A DNA stretch of 64,000 nucleotides from SZAS-18 sp038322235. Lineage in GTDB: Bacteria > Verrucomicrobiota > Verrucomicrobiia > Chthoniobacterales > SZAS-18. The notes below the pieces were generated by a model. That model searched no databases. It was not told where the DNA came from and saw only the letters and a list, made by a program, of their open reading frames with translations. The DNA is taken from NCBI GenBank assembly GCA_038322235.1, contig JBBQFQ010000016.1, forward strand, positions 1-64,000, read 5' to 3'. Positions 8,600 through 17,533 of this stretch are shown piece by piece. The first letter of the stretch is position 1; each line of letters starts with the position of its first letter. A program made the translations under genes and the position numbers.

Positions 8600-9933
8600 G
8601 CCCTGCGCCACGCGTCGATTCCGCCCATGACGTTTCCGACCACTCCGAAACCCGCGCGTTGGAGGAAGCTGGCGCCGATGCTGCTTCGGTAGCCGCTCCC
8701 GCAGATCACCGCCAGCGAGCCACCGTGCGGCAGTTCTCCATGCCGCCGCGCGAGCTGCGGGAGCGGGACGTGGAGCGATGCTTCGACATGGAAGGCTTCC
8801 CACTCGCTCTGATTCCGGACATCGAGGAGCGCGAAGCTGGAGTCGCTCTGAAGCCGCGAACGCACGTCCACCACGGCGAACTGGCTGAGTTGGCTGCCCG
8901 CTTCCAGCTCGTCGCCGTCGATGAATCCGATCACGCGATCAAAGCCGATGCGCGCCAGAGACAGGCGCGCCTCGGCGGCCTGAACGGCGGATGTCGCCAC
9001 AAGGATGATCGCCGCTGCTCCCGGCACGAGAAAGCCGGTCCACGTCGCGAACATGGGGCTCGCGAACCCGATGTTGAGACTGCCCGGCACGTGTCTGCTC
9101 CCAAATTCCGCCGCGCCCCGAATGTCGATGACGACAGCCCCGGCTGCCGCCTCCGCATGCACCTCCGCTTCGGACAGGACCTCCATCGCCGGCAGCGTGG
9201 CCAGGGCTGGGGCACCTGCGAGATTGAGCGCGACGTCGAAGGAAAAGTAGGCCGGCCGGTCCGGTAGATTTGCGGTCATGACGCGCGCGAATTCATCCCG
9301 ATCGGTGAACTGTAGCGCCCAGTTGCCCGCGCGCTCCTGTCCCACCGTGGTCTGCGGCGCCGTCCCGAGAGCCCGACCGCAAAGCGAACCGGCCCCGTGA
9401 GCGGGGTGAACCGCGAGAGCGTCGGGCAGCGTGAGGATCTGGGTGTGGAGCGAGTCGTAGAGTTCGCCCGCCAGCAGCTTCGGATCGGCGTCGGCGTCCC
9501 GAAGATCCGGCCGTCCCACGTCCCCGACGAAGAGCAGATCGCCCGTGAAGAGGTGTGTCGGCTGTCCCCGCGCGAGGACGAGAAAACTCAAACTGTCGGG
9601 CGAGTGACCCGGAGTCTCGCGGATCTCGATCTGGACGTCCCCCATGGTGACCCGCTGGCCGTCGCGTGCCGCGACCCGCTCGTAGCTGACGGGCGCGAGG
9701 TGGCTCGTGTAGTTCCGCGCGCCGGTCCGGGCCGCGAGTTCCAGAAACCCGGAGGCGAAGTCCGCGTGCGGATGGCTGTTGAAAATGGCGACGATCTTCA
9801 GGCCGTTCGCTGCGGCATCGGTGAGGTAGTCGTCCACATCCCGTTTGGGATCGATCACGGCGGCTTCACCGCCAGACCCGATGAGATAGGAGGCGTGGGC
9901 AAGGCCTTCGATGAAGTAGCGCTTCAGGAACAT
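8563..9933 (-). CDS. MBL-fold persulfide dioxygenase-like protein fused to two rhodanese domains
   Basis: 456 residues. The N-terminal metallo-beta-lactamase domain (about 1-240) has the metal motif SHPHADF (His54, His56, Asp58), typical of ETHE1-like persulfide dioxygenases that oxidise glutathione persulfide to sulfite. Two rhodanese domains follow. The first (about 255-345) has no Cys at the active loop (IILVATSAVQ), so it should be non-catalytic. The second keeps Cys411 in ICGSGYRSS. Neighbouring genes for a YgaP-like rhodanese and an ArsR regulator support a sulfide/persulfide detoxification role. The start MFLKRYFIEGLAHASYL is typical of the family. Confidence 0.88.
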   Translation of the reverse strand: MFLKRYFIEGLAHASYLIGSGGEAAVIDPKRDVDDYLTDAAANGLKIVAIFNSHPHADFASGFLELAARTGARNYTSHLAPVSYERVAARDGQRVTMGDVQIEIRETPGHSPDSLSFLVLARGQPTHLFTGDLLFVGDVGRPDLRDADADPKLLAGELYDSLHTQILTLPDALAVHPAHGAGSLCGRALGTAPQTTVGQERAGNWALQFTDRDEFARVMTANLPDRPAYFSFDVALNLAGAPALATLPAMEVLSEAEVHAEAAAGAVVIDIRGAAEFGSRHVPGSLNIGFASPMFATWTGFLVPGAAAIILVATSAVQAAEARLSLARIGFDRVIGFIDGDELEAGSQLSQFAVVDVRSRLQSDSSFALLDVRNQSEWEAFHVEASLHVPLPQLARRHGELPHGGSLAVICGSGYRSSIGASFLQRAGFGVVGNVMGGIDAWRRAHLADAPTVITT

Positions 9934-10129
9934 GTCGGTTTCACGGTCGGGGGGACGACTTCCGTCACGGATCGCAGCAGGGGGACAGACGAGCTAAACA
10001 GGTCCGCGGAGAATCGTAAAGCCCGCAACGGCAGGGATGCAGCACGCGCGCGCCTGTCACGCGCCCGCCCAAATCGGCCGGCCGCGCACGAGCGTGAATG
10101 ACGTTGAGGCGCCTTGGGCGGAGTGGCGG

Positions 10130-10684
10130 TCACCTGGCGCAACGGCTGGGAGCCTGGTCGCGATTCCACGGCATCTTCGCGAGGAGCAGTCCCATCCCAC
10201 ACCAGTCCGTCAGGCCGGCGAACGTCAACCCCGCGCCCACGAACGCACTGAGCCCAAAGCACGCCGGATGGACCAGAAATCCAAGCATGACGCCGAGCAA
10301 AACGAGCAGCCCCGCCACGATCCGCACCTGACGCTCCAACGACCAGGGCGCGTTCGCGCTGCGTTCGGCCGGAAAGCCGGCCGCGACCCACGCGTTCATC
10401 CCGCCCGCGAGCTGGGTCACGCGGGCGAACCCGCGTCCCGCGAGCTCTTGCCGCGCCGCCTCACTCCGGCGCCCCGTCTGGCAGATCAGCGCGACCGGGC
10501 GGTCTGGATCCAATTCCCCGAGGCGAGTGGGAATGGCGCCAACCGGCACCAGGCGTGCGCCGGAAAGATGGCCGGCGGCAAACTCGGGGTATTCCCGCAC
10601 GTCGATCAGCTGGGTTCCCGGCTCCAGCGCGAAAAGCTGAAACTCGCGGGGACCGAGGCTGGGAGCCAAGATAAGGTCTTTCAT
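10130..10684 (-). CDS. YgaP-like membrane rhodanese (rhodanese plus DUF2892)
   Basis: 184 residues. The N-terminal rhodanese domain (about 10-108) carries Cys68 in LICQTGRRSE, which takes up the sulfane sulfur. It is followed by the WSLERQVRIVAGLLVLLG motif and two hydrophobic helices, the DUF2892 membrane hairpin seen in E. coli YgaP. It would act in the inner membrane in sulfur transfer or persulfide handling. It is divergent from an ArsR regulator only 84 bp away, resembling the ygaVP arrangement, and 196 bp upstream of the MBL-rhodanese gene on the same strand. Confidence 0.88.
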   Translation of the reverse strand: MKDLILAPSLGPREFQLFALEPGTQLIDVREYPEFAAGHLSGARLVPVGAIPTRLGELDPDRPVALICQTGRRSEAARQELAGRGFARVTQLAGGMNAWVAAGFPAERSANAPWSLERQVRIVAGLLVLLGVMLGFLVHPACFGLSAFVGAGLTFAGLTDWCGMGLLLAKMPWNRDQAPSRCAR

Positions 10685-10768
10685 AACTACTCAGCGATAT
10701 AACGATACGCCGGTGCGCGCAAGAAAGAATCTGATGGCTTCCGCCGGCAATTCGCGCGATTCTGCCCG
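10685..10768. promoter_or_regulatory. Divergent promoter region between YgaP-like and ArsR genes
   Basis: This 84-bp gap separates two divergent genes and contains an AT-rich patch (about 10681-10705) unlike the surrounding GC-rich DNA, with a short direct repeat CGATATAACGATA. It is the natural place for an ArsR-family operator controlling both genes. No clean palindrome could be made out, so the exact operator is not defined. Confidence 0.35.
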
Positions 10769-11143
10769 ATGCAGCTGCCGCTCGAAGCGCTTCCTCTCGT
10801 GGCCGACCGTTTCAAGGCCCTGGCCGAACCCACGCGCCTCCGGATTCTTGGGATCCTCTGCGAGCGCGCGGCCGGCGGGCAGGAACTGCTGGCGGCGGTC
10901 GCGACGAGCCAGGCAAATCTCTCCAAGCACCTCAGCGCGCTCATTGCCGTCGGCTTCGTCGGCCGGCGGCGCGAGGGCGTCTCAGCCACTTACTTCCTCG
11001 CGGATCCGACCGTCCGGCAACTCTGCGACCTGGTCTGCCGGCAGCTGAAGCTCGACCTCGAACGCAAGGTGGCAACGATGGCGGCGACTCTGCCCGCACC
11101 CGCCCGTCGCGCGAAGCGCCGACTGCCGGTGCGGGCGCGCTAG
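10769..11143 (+). CDS. ArsR-family winged-helix repressor, probable sulfide/persulfide sensor
   Basis: 124 residues. The ArsR fold is clear: FKALAEPTRLRILGILCE, then a recognition helix in SQANLSKHLSALIAVGFVGRRREG and the wing VSATYFLADP. It has three cysteines, Cys31, Cys86 and Cys90. BigR/SqrR/YgaV sensors use one Cys in the helix after the RLxIL motif and one near the C-terminus. Cys90 in LCDLVC fits the second; Cys31 lies about one helical turn later than usual. Divergence from the YgaP-like rhodanese supports persulfide sensing. A metal-sensing ArsR cannot be excluded. Confidence 0.85.
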   Translation: MQLPLEALPLVADRFKALAEPTRLRILGILCERAAGGQELLAAVATSQANLSKHLSALIAVGFVGRRREGVSATYFLADPTVRQLCDLVCRQLKLDLERKVATMAATLPAPARRAKRRLPVRAR

Positions 11144-11155
11144 TGGCGCCAAACG

Positions 11156-11485
11156 TCAGCCGCCTGGTTCCACCACGATCTTCTCCGCGTAGCGCGCCAC
11201 CGAGCGATTGTAACGCGGAAGATACCGGGACAAGGCCGTCAGACTGACGGCCACCGCTTCGCGCGGGCGCCCCAAGTCCACGAGCGCGGCCTGGTAGAGC
11301 GGGATCGCCTCGCGGGTGCGGCCCACCGAGTCGTGCGCCGATCCCCGCTCGTAGAGTCCCCTCGCCTCGCCCGGAGACCGCTCCGCGACGAGTGCATCCA
11401 TGCGGGCGACGAAGTCGATCGATTCGTCGAGCCTCGTCCAGAGCTCCGCCACGCGTCGTTCCCAGTCGGCATCGTCGATCGGCAT
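11156..11485 (-). CDS. Tetratricopeptide-repeat protein, apparently shortened
   Basis: 109 residues from the ATG at 11485; a longer start at 11521 is possible. The motifs ELWTRLDESIDFVARMDALV, RGLYERGSAHDSVGRTREAI and PLYQAALVDLGRPREAV resemble small TPR proteins of the TPR_5 type. From memory of that family, about 15-20 residues normally lie between the LYxxAL helix and the LGRxxEAV helix; here they are directly joined, so an in-frame deletion is possible. Molecular role unknown; such proteins usually mediate protein contacts. Confidence 0.65.
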   Translation of the reverse strand: MPIDDADWERRVAELWTRLDESIDFVARMDALVAERSPGEARGLYERGSAHDSVGRTREAIPLYQAALVDLGRPREAVAVSLTALSRYLPRYNRSVARYAEKIVVEPGG

Positions 11486-11651
11486 TCCCGATGATAGACC
11501 ATGCTCACTTCCACGCGACAAACCGCTTTCCCGGCCAAGCCAATCGGATGGTCGCTTCGCGAGGTTGGTTCGTCGGCAGCGAGGACGCAGCCGCTCCCAG
11601 GATCGTGCGCATCAGGCGCACCGACGCGCCTCCCCCTTCAAAGTTCGATGT

Positions 11652-13538
11652 TCAGCGTTCGAAGTTCGACGTTCCGTCCTTCAAAAAGCCTTCCGCCTGC
11701 ATTCGAAACAGCTTCGCGTAGAGCCCATCGTTCGCGAGGAGTTCGGCGTGAGGACCGCATTCCACCATCACTCCGGCGTCGATCACGAGGATGCGGTCGG
11801 CCATCCGCACGGTGCTGAACCGATGGCTGATCAGGATCGTGGTCTTCCCCTTCGTCAGCTCGCGAAACTGCTGGAAGATCTCGTACTCGCGCTCGGGATC
11901 GAGCGCCGAGGTGGGCTCATCGAGAATGAGGACCTCGGCCTCGCGCATGAAGGCCCGCGACAGAGCGACCTTCTGCCACTGTCCGCCGGAGAGCTGGCGC
12001 GAGTCGTCGAACCAATTTCCCAGCGGCTGATCGTAGCCTTTGGGCAGCACCGCGGCCACGGCATCTGCCCCGCCCTTCCGCGCCGCCTCGAGCACCCGCG
12101 CCTCGTCCTGCATGGCATCGGCCTGTCCGAGCGCGATGTTCTCCCGCAGGGTGGCCTCGAAACGGACGAAATCCTGAAAGATGACGCCGAACCGGGCGTG
12201 CAGGGATGCGAGCTGGTAGTCGCGGAGGCTGACCCCGTCGATGAAGATTCCACCACTGCTCGGATCATAGAGCCGCGTGAGCAGTTTGATGAAGGTCGTC
12301 TTCCCCGCGCCGTTGGCGCCCACGATCGCGATCTTTTCCCCGGGACGGATCGTGACGCTGATGTTTCGCAGCGTGGGCGCGTCATTCTTCTCGTAGCGGA
12401 AGGTGACATCGCGGAACTCGATTCCGGTGCGGAACGGTCGAGGCACCGCCCGCGCGTCCGCCGCCTCCTTCACGCGTGGCTCCATCGCGAAGAATTCATG
12501 CAGGTTCCCCAAGAAAAGGGCGTGCTCGTAAAGCGCACTCATCCCGGAGAAGAGACTCTCGAAGAGCCCCTGACAACGGTGCACGACGGCGAGATACATC
12601 GTGAGATCACCCAGGGAAAGGACGCGCGTCACGGTGCGAAAGACGATCCAGGCATAGGCGACGTAGTACGCGCCGCTCGAGAGCAAACCGAGCCCGAGCG
12701 TGGTGATGATGCGACGGCGCGCGAGCTGGAGATCCTGCCGGAAGATGCGGAGGAAGATCTCGCTGTACCGCCGCATGAACTCCGGCCCGAGGCTGAACAG
12801 GCGGATCTCCTTCGCCTTGTCATTGTCCGTCAGGGACAGCTCATAGTACGCCAGCCGCCGCACATCGGCTGTCCGGGCGCCCTCAACCTCATAGCGGTGC
12901 CGGCTGAGTCGGGACTGCAGAATCAGCGCCGGGAGGACCGAGGCGAAGATGAGCAACGCGATCCAGGGACTGAACGCGATCAGCAGCGCGAGAAGCGAGC
13001 CGAGGCTGATCAGGGTCTGGACGATCGAGAATCCGGAATCGACGACCGCCATCATCCGCCAGTCCGACTGCCGGCCGGCTTTCTGAAGCTTGTCGTAGAA
13101 TTCCGCGTCCTCGAAGAAGCTCAGGTCGAGTTCGAGCGCCTTGCGCATCAGACGCTGGTTCAGGTCGTGCCGGAGGCGTTGATCGAGGATGAAATGGAGC
13201 GTGTCGCGGGCGTGCGTGCAGATAGAGCCCGCAAGGATGAGCCCGAATTCGAAGCCGAGATAGAAGGCGATCGGCTGGATCGCGCTGCGAAAACCCTCCC
13301 ATCCGGCACCCGTGCTCCCCGCGTGGCCCGTCGAGGCCACGACCGCGTCGACGATGAGTTTTCCGACCCACGCCTGCGCCGCCGGGAGCAGGCCGGCGAT
13401 GAGGGTGATCAGGAGCATCCCCGCGGCCGCGAGCCGGTTCGTGCGCCAGACGAACGGCAGGGCGCTCCCCGCGTGGCGAGCCGCCCGCTGCAGATCCGCC
13501 CACCAGGATGACGCAGGCGGAGCTGGAGAATCGCTCAT
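11652..13538 (-). CDS. ABC transporter, fused permease and ATPase
   Basis: 628 residues. The N-terminal half (about 30-340) is a six-helix exporter domain. The C-terminal ATPase has Walker A VGANGAGKTTFIKLL, Q-loop in VIFQDFVRFE, signature LSGGQWQKVALSRAF, Walker B EVLILDEPTSALD and switch His in ISHRFSTVRMAD. It would act as a homodimeric exporter in the inner membrane. The substrate (lipid, peptide or drug) cannot be read from sequence, and no export-signal or peptidase partner lies nearby. Confidence 0.9.
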   Translation of the reverse strand: MSDSPAPPASSWWADLQRAARHAGSALPFVWRTNRLAAAGMLLITLIAGLLPAAQAWVGKLIVDAVVASTGHAGSTGAGWEGFRSAIQPIAFYLGFEFGLILAGSICTHARDTLHFILDQRLRHDLNQRLMRKALELDLSFFEDAEFYDKLQKAGRQSDWRMMAVVDSGFSIVQTLISLGSLLALLIAFSPWIALLIFASVLPALILQSRLSRHRYEVEGARTADVRRLAYYELSLTDNDKAKEIRLFSLGPEFMRRYSEIFLRIFRQDLQLARRRIITTLGLGLLSSGAYYVAYAWIVFRTVTRVLSLGDLTMYLAVVHRCQGLFESLFSGMSALYEHALFLGNLHEFFAMEPRVKEAADARAVPRPFRTGIEFRDVTFRYEKNDAPTLRNISVTIRPGEKIAIVGANGAGKTTFIKLLTRLYDPSSGGIFIDGVSLRDYQLASLHARFGVIFQDFVRFEATLRENIALGQADAMQDEARVLEAARKGGADAVAAVLPKGYDQPLGNWFDDSRQLSGGQWQKVALSRAFMREAEVLILDEPTSALDPEREYEIFQQFRELTKGKTTILISHRFSTVRMADRILVIDAGVMVECGPHAELLANDGLYAKLFRMQAEGFLKDGTSNFER

Positions 13539-13856
13539 ACGCGGCGCTCCATCGTGTCAGGCGGCGGAGGCTGGAGCAAGTGTCCACGGATCTCTGGCCA
13601 GCTCTGACACGCGCCGATCGGCCCGCGGGAGACTCGATCAGTCTCCGTTCCTCAAGCTCCGAACCTCGGCAATGAACTCCGGTGTGGGCTTAGCCGGAAC
13701 GATGCACTTGGGAAGGTTCTGGCTGCGCGGCAGATCTTTGCGAAGTCCGAGCAGTGAGGAGGGAGCAGCTCTCGAGTAGAGCTGTAACCGACGAACGACA
13801 AAGGAGTTCGCGAAGAGATCAAGCAGACGGGGCCTTTCCAAGTGCATCGCTCCGGC
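13539..13856. other. 318-bp gap between ABC exporter and secA
   Basis: Nothing firmly coding was found. A 69-codon minus-strand reading frame (13638-13847) begins 10 bp after the secA stop, but its protein matches no family I recognise and its composition is not convincing. The segment should hold the secA 3' end and the promoter of the exporter gene. No hairpin terminator was evident. Confidence 0.4.
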
Positions 13857-16800
13857 TTAGACCAGACCGCGTCCGTGGCAGGCCTTGTACTTTTTGCCGC
13901 TTCCGCAGGGACAGGCTTCGTTGCGACCCACCTTGGGAAGCTCGCGCTTCAGAGGCATCGTGATCTGGGGCGTGTCGGGATCGGGCTGCGGCGCGGGGCG
14001 CGCTGGAGCCGGACCGCGACGGATCATCGCGCCGCTCGAGCCCGTGCCACTGGTCGGGTTGTACTCGATCTGCCCGGCGCCGTGCCCGGGAGCGAGAGCT
14101 TCCTCGTCCGAACTCGCCGGAGCGATCAAATGCTGGGGAAGGCTGGCGAGGAATTCCTCGAAGGCCCGCAGGTTCGAGGTGCTCCGGAAGAGATTGTTCA
14201 GGATCTCGAACTTCATCTGCCGCATGAGCTCCACGAACATCTCGTAGGCTTCATTCTTATACTCCACGAGCGGATCCTTTTGCCCGATGGACCGGAGGTA
14301 CACGCCCTCCCGGAGGGCGTCCATGGCGTAGAGATGCTCCTGCCAGAGGCGGTCCACCGCGTTGAGTACGATGTAGCGTTCCAGGCCTTTGACGGCGTCC
14401 GGCTCCTCGTGACTCGTCTTGCGCTCATAGGCGTCGATGACGGTAGTGACGAGGAACGTGGCGTTGTCCGTCTGATTGCGCGTCTCGAACTCGGCGCGTT
14501 GCGGAGTGAGCCCGACCGGAAAGGTCATGTTCACCCAATTGATGAGGCCCTTGTAGTTCGGCTCCTCGCCGTCATCCACGCGGTAGTACTCCTCCATCTT
14601 CATGGGGATAGCCTCGCGGATGGTCTCGACGATGAGATCGCGCGGGGTCTCGGATTCGATCGTCTCCTGGCGGAGGCCGTAGACGACCTCGCGCTGCTTG
14701 TTCATGACGTCGTCGAACTCCAGCGTGCGCTTCCGCTGGAGATAATTCCGCTGTTCCACGCGCTTCTGGGCGTTTTCGACGCTCTTATCGAGCCACGGGT
14801 GCTCGAGCTCCTGGCCTTCCTCGAGGCCGAAGCGCTCCATGATCTTCGTCATGCGTTCGGCCGCGCCGAAATTCCGCATCAGGTCGTCCTCGAAGCTGAC
14901 GTAGAACCGGCCCGCTCCGGGATCGCCCTGACGCGCGCAACGGCCGCGCAGCTGCCGGTCGATGCGGCGGGATTCGTGACGCTCCGTGCCGAGCACGAGG
15001 AGACCGCCCACGTCGGCGACGCCTTCGCCGAGTTTGATGTCGGTTCCGCGACCGGCCATGTTGGTCGAAATCGTGACCATGCCCTTCTGGCCGGCGCGCG
15101 AGACGATCTCGGCCTCCTGCATGTGATAGCGCGCATTCAGCACGCTGTGCGGGATTTTCTGGAGCTTCAGCATGCGGCTGAGCAGCTCGCTCGACTCAAC
15201 GCTCGCGGTGCCCACGAGCACCGGCTGGCCCTTGGCGTTCGCTTCCTTGATCTCGGCGATGACGGCATTGTACTTCTCGCGACGCGTCTTGTAGATGCGG
15301 TCGTTGTGATCGAGCCGCTGAACCGGACGGTTCGGCGGGATGACGAGCACGTCGAGCTTGTAGATATCGTGGAATTCGTTCGCCTCGGTCTCGGCGGTAC
15401 CGGTCATGCCGGCGAGCTTCTGGTAGAGACGGAAGTAGTTCTGAATCGTGATCGTGGCGAGTGTCTGCGTCTCGCGGTCGATCTGCACGCCTTCCTTGGC
15501 CTCCACCGCCTGGTGCAGACCATCGCTCCAGCGGCGGCCGGGCATTTTCCGGCCGGTGAACTGGTCGACGATGATGACCTTGCTCTCTTCGACCACGTAC
15601 TCCACGTCCTTTTCGAAGAGGCAGTAGGCCCGAAGCAGCGAGGAAATATTATGGATGCTCTCCGCGCGCGAATCGCAGCCCGCCTGGAGTTTCGCCTTGG
15701 CGGCAGCGCGTTCCTCTTCGCTGATCGACTTGTCCACGTCGATCTGGGAGAAGGCCGTCGCAAGGTCCGGGAGGACAAACGCGTCGGCGTCGTCCGGATT
15801 CATGAAAGTCCGGCCCTTTTCCGAGAGGTCGGCCTCCTGGGATCGCTCGTCGATGGTGAAGAAGAGGTCCTCCTTCAACTGGTACATTTCCTCCCGCATC
15901 GTGTCCTGATGAAAGGAAAGTTCCGCCTTTTCGAGGATCCGCCGGTTGGAGGGCTCCTCGAGCACGCGGAGCATCATTTTGTTCTTCGGCTGGCCCAGCC
16001 GGACCTTGTAAAGGAGCGGGCCGGCCTCGTCGTTCTTCCCATCGTCGATGAACGACTTAGCCTGGGTGACGAACTGATTGCAGAGCTGGGTCTGCTTCCG
16101 CACTAGCTGCTCGATGAGCGGCTTGTACTTGTCGAACTGATGCGTGCTGAGCGTGGTAGGTCCGCTGATGATGAGCGGCGTGCGCGCCTCGTCGATCAGG
16201 ATGGAGTCCACCTCGTCCACGATGCCGAAGATGTACCCGCGCTGGACCTGCTGGTCGCGCGAAGTCGCCATGCCGTTGTCGCGGAGATAATCGAAGCCGA
16301 ACTCGCTATTGGTACCGTAGGTGATGTCGGATCCGTACATCTCGCGGCGGAGGTCCGGCGGCTGATCGTGCTGGATGCAACCGACGGTCAGCCCGAGAAA
16401 CTTGTACAGGGCGCCCATCCACTCCGAATCGCGGCGGGCGAGGTAATCGTTCACCGTCACGAGATGGGCCCCACGGCCCGTGAGCGCGTTGAGATACATC
16501 GGAGCCGTCGCCACCAGGGTCTTGCCTTCACCCGTGCCCATTTCGGCGATCCGGCCGTTGTGAAGCGACATGCCGCCGATGAGCTGGACGTCGAAGTGCA
16601 CCATGTTCCACGTCAGCGGCTGGTCGCAGACGAGAATGGTCTGTCCGCAGAGGCGGCGGGCCGCGTTCTTCACCGCCGCGAAGGCATCGGGCAGGATTTC
16701 ATCGAGAATGCGCTGGCGCTCGACGGGGTCGTCGACCGGGGCCAGGCGTTCCTTCCAAGCGGCGGTCTTCGCCCGGAGTTCGTCATCCGAGAGGGCTTTG

Positions 16801-16904
16801 AATTGCTCGTCCAGCTCGTTGATGCGCGCGACGATGGGTCGCATGCGCTTCACTTCGCGCTGGTTCTTCGAGCCGAGGACTTTCTTGAGGAACCAATTAA
16901 TCAT
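13857..16904 (-). CDS. secA: Preprotein translocase ATPase SecA
   Basis: 1015 residues. SecA drives Sec-dependent protein export through SecYEG. Visible features include the N-terminal RMRPIVARINELDEQFKALS region, Walker A in MGTGEGKTLVATAPMYLNAL, the DEVDSILIDEARTPLIISGP helicase motif, the TNMAGRGTDIKLGEGV motif and RGRCARQGDPGAGRFYVSFED. The C-terminus keeps the zinc-binding tail RNEACPCGSGKKYKACHG used for SecB and lipid contact. It is longer than E. coli SecA (901 residues) through insertions about 240-400 residues in and near the C-terminus. Single-gene unit on the minus strand. Confidence 0.97.
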   Translation of the reverse strand: MINWFLKKVLGSKNQREVKRMRPIVARINELDEQFKALSDDELRAKTAAWKERLAPVDDPVERQRILDEILPDAFAAVKNAARRLCGQTILVCDQPLTWNMVHFDVQLIGGMSLHNGRIAEMGTGEGKTLVATAPMYLNALTGRGAHLVTVNDYLARRDSEWMGALYKFLGLTVGCIQHDQPPDLRREMYGSDITYGTNSEFGFDYLRDNGMATSRDQQVQRGYIFGIVDEVDSILIDEARTPLIISGPTTLSTHQFDKYKPLIEQLVRKQTQLCNQFVTQAKSFIDDGKNDEAGPLLYKVRLGQPKNKMMLRVLEEPSNRRILEKAELSFHQDTMREEMYQLKEDLFFTIDERSQEADLSEKGRTFMNPDDADAFVLPDLATAFSQIDVDKSISEEERAAAKAKLQAGCDSRAESIHNISSLLRAYCLFEKDVEYVVEESKVIIVDQFTGRKMPGRRWSDGLHQAVEAKEGVQIDRETQTLATITIQNYFRLYQKLAGMTGTAETEANEFHDIYKLDVLVIPPNRPVQRLDHNDRIYKTRREKYNAVIAEIKEANAKGQPVLVGTASVESSELLSRMLKLQKIPHSVLNARYHMQEAEIVSRAGQKGMVTISTNMAGRGTDIKLGEGVADVGGLLVLGTERHESRRIDRQLRGRCARQGDPGAGRFYVSFEDDLMRNFGAAERMTKIMERFGLEEGQELEHPWLDKSVENAQKRVEQRNYLQRKRTLEFDDVMNKQREVVYGLRQETIESETPRDLIVETIREAIPMKMEEYYRVDDGEEPNYKGLINWVNMTFPVGLTPQRAEFETRNQTDNATFLVTTVIDAYERKTSHEEPDAVKGLERYIVLNAVDRLWQEHLYAMDALREGVYLRSIGQKDPLVEYKNEAYEMFVELMRQMKFEILNNLFRSTSNLRAFEEFLASLPQHLIAPASSDEEALAPGHGAGQIEYNPTSGTGSSGAMIRRGPAPARPAPQPDPDTPQITMPLKRELPKVGRNEACPCGSGKKYKACHGRGLV

Positions 16905-17098
16905 GACGGACGACGGGTGATGATGAGGGCCGTTACCGTCCGCGAGAACGCGCGAAAGACAAGGGAAACGGGGTGTCAGCGGGTTTCCCGGCCCGGCGGT
17001 CGAGGCGACGGCTCCGAAATGCGACGGCTCGCGAGCGCTCGATTCGCTCCGGATCGAATTCCCGGTTGCCGCGAAGCGCGGACAGCGGACGATCCGCG

Positions 17099-17167
17099 AT
17101 GCTCATCGTAGCCGCCAAGTTCTTCATCGCCCTCGCTGCCGGAGTGCTGATCCTCTTTCTGCTGTGA
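17099..17167 (+). CDS. Possible 22-residue transmembrane micropeptide
   Basis: An ATG at 17099 opens a 22-codon frame encoding an almost purely hydrophobic peptide, MLIVAAKFFIALAAGVLILF plus two leucines. Its stop overlaps the GTG start of the next membrane-protein gene in a GTGA arrangement, which suggests translational coupling. No strong ribosome site is seen. It may be a leader peptide or a real micro-membrane protein, or chance. Confidence 0.3.
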   Translation: MLIVAAKFFIALAAGVLILFLL

Positions 17168-17529
17168 AGCGCTTCCGGTATGCCCGGGATTCGCTGTTCC
17201 TGATCGGCTGCTTCGCCTACGCGCTCAATCGCTGGGTCCTGAAGCCGCGCGTCGCCTCGGAGTTTCTGCACTCTCATTTCAATGACCTCTGGCTCATCCC
17301 GTGCGCGCTCCCGCTCGTGCTCTGGATCCAGCGCCGGTTGAGCTTGCGGACGAATGACGCTCCGCCCACCTGGAGCGAGATCTGGTTTCATGTCGTGATC
17401 TGGTCGATTCTCTTCGAAGGCATCGGGCCCTATCTCGCGCACGTCACGGGCGATCCCCTCGATGTGCTGGCGTACATCGTTGGCGGACTCGCGGCCGGGC
17501 TCTGGTGGAACCGGCGCGGACGGGCGTGA
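17164..17529 (+). CDS. Small membrane protein of unknown function
   Basis: 121 residues from a GTG start. Predicted helices include DSLFLIGCFAYALNRWVL, DLWLIPCALPLVLWI, WFHVVIWSILFEGIGPYLA and DVLAYIVGGLAAGLWW, giving three or four membrane spans with a basic C-terminus. I do not recognise the family; VanZ-like topology is possible but not shown. It is followed 4 bp later by a methyltransferase gene, so the two are probably co-transcribed. Confidence 0.7.
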   Translation: MKRFRYARDSLFLIGCFAYALNRWVLKPRVASEFLHSHFNDLWLIPCALPLVLWIQRRLSLRTNDAPPTWSEIWFHVVIWSILFEGIGPYLAHVTGDPLDVLAYIVGGLAAGLWWNRRGRA

Positions 17530-17533
17530 CGCC

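Noticed and set aside
13638..13847. 69-codon minus-strand frame just after secA
   Set aside because: No family resemblance, no ribosome site evident and unconvincing composition; described only within the gap entry.
13842..16106. A 754-codon plus-strand frame opposite secA
   Set aside because: Shadow of secA; protein is Leu/Arg/Asp/His-rich and unrelated to any family.
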